Source: Thiorhodospira sibirica ATCC 700588
Lineage (GTDB): Bacteria; Pseudomonadota; Gammaproteobacteria; Ectothiorhodospirales; Ectothiorhodospiraceae
Assembly: GCF_000227725.2 (NCBI RefSeq)
Contig: NZ_MU255056.1
Span: 368,088-432,087, forward strand
Reading direction: 5' to 3'
Length of the DNA: 64,000 nucleotides
In this document: piece by piece, positions 61,117-64,000 of the stretch
Layout: every line of letters begins with the position of its first letter
How positions within the stretch are numbered: the first letter of the stretch is position 1
Translations under genes and position numbers: made by a program
Notes under the pieces: generated by a model
Told to the model about the DNA's origin: nothing
Database searches by the model: none
What the model saw: only the letters and a program-made list of their open reading frames with translations

Positions 61117-61194
61117 TTTGGAAATATTAGCATAGATATGCGTAAATTCTAAGCGAGCAGTTCAAGCCCTCACTGCGGCGCAGAGCGGCATGAT

Positions 61195-61971
61195 TCACTC
61201 CTCCTCCCAATCCAGCGCCTCCAGGGCTTCCAGTTCTTCCAGCATCGTCTCGCTGCCGTGCGTGTCCACGGCGCCATCACGCACCAAAAAATCGCGCCGT
61301 TGCAGATAGGCATCCCGCAAGGCTGCATAACGATCCGTCACCATCGACTCCATCGCCCGCTCGGTGGGTAAAAATCCGGCACGCATATCCACCAGCTTAA
61401 CCACCGCCAGGGCATTGCGCGTGGCCGTTTCATCGTAGTGATACAGCGGGCTGCTCAGATTATCCACCACCCGTGCCGGGCCATCACGCAAGGTGCTTGG
61501 CCCCAGCAAGGGCAACACTAGATACGGCCCCGAAGACACCCCCCAGGTCCCCAGCGTCTGGCCGAAATCCTCATTGTTTTTCGCCAATCCCATCGGCGTT
61601 GCCACATCAAACAGCCCAAACACCCCCCACGTCGAGTTCATGATCAAACGGGTCAAATCAGAGGCGGCATCATGCGGCTTGGCCTGCAACAGATTATTCA
61701 ACAGCACGACCACATCATTTAAGTTAGAGAAAAAGTTACCCACACTATTGCGCACCGGCTGGGGCAGCGCCTGCTCATAGCCCTGCGCCACCGGCTTTAA
61801 TACCGCACGATCCACCGCATCATTGAACTGAAACATCGCCCGGTTATAGCCCTCCCACGGATCACGCGGATGCGCCGATTCCGCCGGAACACTCGCACAG
61901 CCCCCCAAAAACCACATCAACACCACCGCCAAACCAAGCGACCACACAGACCGTACACACAGGGTTTTCAT
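61195..61971 (-). CDS. mlaA: MlaA/VacJ outer-membrane lipoprotein
   Basis: MlaA takes mislocalised phospholipids out of the outer membrane's outer leaflet for return by the Mla system. A lipoprotein signal (about 1-26) ends at lipobox FLGGC. The mature part shows DPWEGYNRAMFQFNDAVDRAVLKPVAQGYEQALPQPVRNSVGNFFSNL and FGQTLGTWGVSSGPYLVLPLLGPSTLRDGPARVVD, the hallmark blocks. An acidic C-terminal tail (EELEALEALDWEEE) is present. ATG 61971 starts the signal peptide. LspA, encoded at 10.2 kb, would process it. MlaBCDEF are not in the window. Confidence 0.94.
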   Translation of the reverse strand: MKTLCVRSVWSLGLAVVLMWFLGGCASVPAESAHPRDPWEGYNRAMFQFNDAVDRAVLKPVAQGYEQALPQPVRNSVGNFFSNLNDVVVLLNNLLQAKPHDAASDLTRLIMNSTWGVFGLFDVATPMGLAKNNEDFGQTLGTWGVSSGPYLVLPLLGPSTLRDGPARVVDNLSSPLYHYDETATRNALAVVKLVDMRAGFLPTERAMESMVTDRYAALRDAYLQRRDFLVRDGAVDTHGSETMLEELEALEALDWEEE

Positions 61972-62369
61972 CAACGTAACGTATCCGGACGGAATAGCCT
62001 GCAAGCTTTCCTGTCCCGATCCTCCAAAGGCGTTAAAGGTTAAACAATGAAATCAAGGATAGGAGCGCCGAGTCCCCGCGTGGCATTATGGATCACCGCT
62101 CACCCGCGCACGCAAAGCCTACGGCGTTATGTCGCGCACAGGCGGATACCCGCCGCACCTGCACGCCATGATAAGCCGTTGCACACATGATTTCATAGGT
62201 TCTCTGGTGCTGGCGGTGGAAAGCCTCAGCATCCGGCGGGCTTTGATGATTTGGCGCTGCGGGGGTTAAATGGGGGGCGCTGTGTGCGTGAGGGTTATGC
62301 AACCGCATAAAATCAGCGAATATATGCCCTCTTTGATAAATGGGCACGAGAATTCAGGATTGACAACGT
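61972..62369. other. Intergenic region before hsdS
   Basis: In 398 bases I support no gene. A minus-strand open frame (62093-62347, 84 codons) lacks any recognisable motif and I do not call it. The promoter of hsdS should lie within the last 100 bases but is not clear. Confidence 0.5.
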
Positions 62370-63026
62370 ATGAGTGACAACACGATGAAAAAAAAGACGA
62401 GTGGATTGGTGCCGAGGTTGCGGTTTCCGGAGTTTCAGGATGCGGGGGAGTGGGAGGAAAAGCCGCTTGAAGAAATTGGTGAATTTACTGGCGGCGGTAC
62501 GCCAAGTAGAAGCAATGACTCTTTTTGGAAAGGAAATATTCCATGGGTTTCAAGCTCTGACATATCAGAAGACTCGATCCATGAAATTAAAATCAGCCGA
62601 TTCATCACTTCTGAAGCTCTGAAAAGATCAGCTACAAAGCTAGTGCCAAAGAACAGAATTCTTCTTGTGTCTCGTGTTGGGGTTGGAAAACTTGCGATAA
62701 TGAAATCTTCTGTTTGCACAAGTCAAGACTTTACCAATTTCACGCCATGTAATGATAATCTTGAATTTATTGGCTATTTGCTTGCGTCAAACAGGAGTGT
62801 ACTAGAAAAATTTAGCCAAGGCATGGCTATTAAAGGCTTTACAAAAGACGACATTTCAAAGCTCGCGGTCTACCTGCCAAAGCTAAAAGAACAACAAAAA
62901 ATCGCCGACTGCCTCTCCTCCCTCGACGCCCTGATCACCGCCCAAGCCGACAAACTCGACGCCCTTAAATTGCACAAAAAAGGGCTGATGCAACAACTCT
63001 TTCCCCGCCCTGAGGCGGAGACATGA
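62370..63026 (+). CDS. hsdS: Type I restriction specificity protein HsdS, half length
   Basis: A protein of 218 residues with one target-recognition domain (about 25-165) followed by the conserved coiled helix (KEQQKIADCLSSLDALITAQ and LKLHKKGLMQQLFP). Full HsdS proteins have two such halves and about 400-450 residues. The beginning VPRLRFPEFQDAGEWEEKPL is a usual HsdS block. The DNA of the recognition domain is clearly AT-richer than its flanks, a sign of transfer or domain exchange. No hsdM or hsdR is adjacent. It could act as a dimer or swap partner, or be a remnant. Confidence 0.85.
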   Translation: MSDNTMKKKTSGLVPRLRFPEFQDAGEWEEKPLEEIGEFTGGGTPSRSNDSFWKGNIPWVSSSDISEDSIHEIKISRFITSEALKRSATKLVPKNRILLVSRVGVGKLAIMKSSVCTSQDFTNFTPCNDNLEFIGYLLASNRSVLEKFSQGMAIKGFTKDDISKLAVYLPKLKEQQKIADCLSSLDALITAQADKLDALKLHKKGLMQQLFPRPEAET

Positions 63027-63103
63027 CCCAAAAACACGCGCGTTCGCATAAAGGTATCGGTTATCAGACGGCGTTGCGCGGGTGTTTGCGATGATGGCGA
63101 CCA

Positions 63104-63537
63104 TCAGCCAAGTTCCAGCCGGTCCTGGCCCTGTTCTTTTGCGCGGTAGAGTGCGGCGTCAGCGCGTTTGAGCAGGTCATCCAGGCGATCTGTGGTCTGG
63201 TGGGGGGTGACGCCCTGGCTCAGGGTAATCGGTTGACCGGGGCAATTTCGAGGGTGGCGATTTGCTGGCGCAGGCGTTCCGCGAAGTGGACGGCACCGCT
63301 GGCCGGGGTATCGGGCAAGAGGATGACGAACTGCTCAGGTCTTCAATGCGCGCCTGCGCTAGCGGATCAGGATACCAAGCGATCCAGCCCCCCCAGATCA
63401 ACCGAGGTCTGCTCGCCAGACAAGCTCAGCGGGGGAAATTGGGCCTGGGCATTGGCCATCATGCCCGTTGACAGCAACAGCAGCAGAACAGCCCGCATCC
63501 GCTGGACAAGGCATTTAAGGATGCGGTGAAAGTCCAT
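63104..63537 (-). pseudogene. Decayed diguanylate cyclase (signal peptide and GGDEF pieces)
   Basis: On the minus strand a start (MDFHRILKCLVQRMRA, with hydrophobic leader and ANAQA cut site) runs to a stop at 63367. Then, in another frame, come GGDEF end sequences FVILLPDTPASGAVHFAERLRQ and, after a further frame change, VTPHQTTDRLDDLLKRADAALYRAKEQGQDRLEL. The intervening sensor region and the GGDEF loop itself are gone. It is a degraded gene with at least two frame breaks and an internal deletion. Confidence 0.75.
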
Positions 63538-64000
63538 GCAGCCGATCCAGTCGCAGACGTTCCCGCTCATCAAAGAGCCGTCGGGAACCCAGCCACACGG
63601 CGAGCAGGGTGCCAAAGCCGGTGCCGCTGGCGATCAGGAACATGATCAAGATTTGATATTTGACCGCTTCCATCGGCGGGATACCCGCGAGGATTTGCCC
63701 GGTCATCATGCCGGGCAGGGTAATGACACCGGCGGCGGCCATGGCGTTGATAATGGGCACCAGGCCGACGCGAATGCTGTCTTGCACGATGGGCTCAATG
63801 GCCTTGGCAGCGGGTAGCCCGAGCATCAGGCGCGCTTCAATGATCTGGCGTTGCTGACGGGCGGAGGTGGTGAGTCGATCCAGTCCCAGGGCAATGCCGC
63901 TCATGGTGTTGCCCAGCACCATCCCCAGCAGGGGAATGGCGTATTGTGGCAGGAACCACGGCTCCGGTTGGATCAGGATCACCAGGGCCAGCAGCGTGAC
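63515..64000 (-). CDS. FetB-like ABC transporter permease (partial, 5' end outside)
   Basis: The C-terminal part of a UPF0014/FetB membrane protein, open to the window edge. It has the block PLLGMVLGNTMSGIALGLDRL, the ARLMLGLPAAKAIEPIVQDSIRVGLVPIINAMAAAGVITLPGMMTGQILAG core, and a hydrophobic segment IMFLIASGTGFGTLLAVWLG. FetAB exports iron in E. coli. The ATPase partner FetA is not visible. The final 23 bases overlap the start of the decayed cyclase. Confidence 0.88.
   Translation of the reverse strand, partial: VTLLALVILIQPEPWFLPQYAIPLLGMVLGNTMSGIALGLDRLTTSARQQRQIIEARLMLGLPAAKAIEPIVQDSIRVGLVPIINAMAAAGVITLPGMMTGQILAGIPPMEAVKYQILIMFLIASGTGFGTLLAVWLGSRRLFDERERLRLDRLHGLSPHP

Larger units (their letters stand above)
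59606..61160 (-). mobile_element. IS607-type element with tnpA and shortened tnpB
   Basis: Two overlapping minus-strand genes, a serine recombinase with MerR-like DNA-binding domain and a TnpB, form an IS607-type unit. The right boundary near 59606 is set by where its likeness to 42909 ends. The left boundary, a short AT-rich stretch after 61116, is approximate. IS607 elements leave no target duplication, and none can be seen. Confidence 0.8.

Noticed and set aside
62093-62347. 84-codon minus-strand frame before hsdS
   Set aside because: There is no recognisable motif, no ribosome site, and unusual His/Ala-rich composition.
1-64000. tRNA or rRNA genes
   Set aside because: I looked for T-arm motifs and conserved rRNA segments on both strands and found none in a plausible context. 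A dedicated scan could still find one.

Overview
The window reads as chromosome of a GC-rich Gammaproteobacterium. The evidence is gene content and order: LpxK, MsbA and Trm112 together, UbiA, LspA beside PolA, a PurE/PurK pair, ProC/YggT, MlaA, a CpsG-type phosphomannomutase, hopanoid-pathway HpnD/HpnE, a Tat-exported high-potential iron-sulfur protein (HiPIP) and a GspC-like protein. The mix of hopanoid genes, HiPIP, indolepyruvate oxidoreductase and many chemosensory and c-di-GMP genes would suit an environmental, possibly sulfur-, iron- or methane-oxidising lineage. That last step is inference. No rRNA or tRNA gene and no CRISPR array was found.

Layout. 0-5.3 kb: HpnD/HpnE, a GNAT acetyltransferase, an AEC transporter and UbiA. 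5.3-9.6 kb: a signalling island with a CheY-like regulator, a receptor without a sensor domain, and a complete RsbR-RsbS-RsbT stressosome set, facing an HDOD protein. 9.6-17.7 kb: TadA, LspA, PolA, a diguanylate cyclase, PurK/PurE and phosphomannomutase. 18-25.3 kb: sugar-nucleotide epimerase, PsiE-like protein, a secreted-RNase/barstar pair, a DUF502 protein, an M48 protease, HiPIP, RimI and transposon remains. 25.4-37.5 kb, nearly all on the minus strand: a giant hybrid kinase, glycosyltransferase, GspC, Trm112, LpxK, MsbA, YggT, ProC and a PleD-like diguanylate cyclase. 38-45 kb: hydrolase, MetK, IorA/IorB, phenylacetate-CoA ligase and a tandem ACT protein. 45-55.5 kb: a second signalling island, CheR-CheD-CheB-receptor-STAS-[REC-PP2C-ATPase]-[LOV histidine kinase]-[REC-HD-GYP]. 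55.5-64 kb: AccA, a CHASE2 adenylate cyclase, cytochrome b561, an IS607-type element, MlaA, a half-length HsdS, a decayed diguanylate cyclase and a FetB-like permease cut by the window edge.

How it works together. The two signalling islands share a design: sensor-less chemoreceptors beside partner-switching proteins, with no CheA or CheW in sight. Both receptors and CheD end in the same short [VI][EQ]LF tail, which suggests one common binding partner. In the second island a blue-light (LOV) kinase and a c-di-GMP phosphodiesterase regulator lie downstream of a phosphatase/anti-sigma-kinase fusion. The linker of that fusion is encoded by an 11-base poly-C tract, so the protein could be phase variable. 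I consider this combination the strongest candidate for an undescribed regulatory system here.

The window also carries much small repeated DNA. There is a dispersed double-hairpin family with at least nine copies, two of them flanking iorA as direct repeats. Two solo copies of the tnpB 3' end (the region from which TnpB guide RNAs derive) lie far from the IS607-type element. IS200/IS605-like hairpin ends, a nonsense-mutated IS5-type element and two large inverted repeats complete the set.
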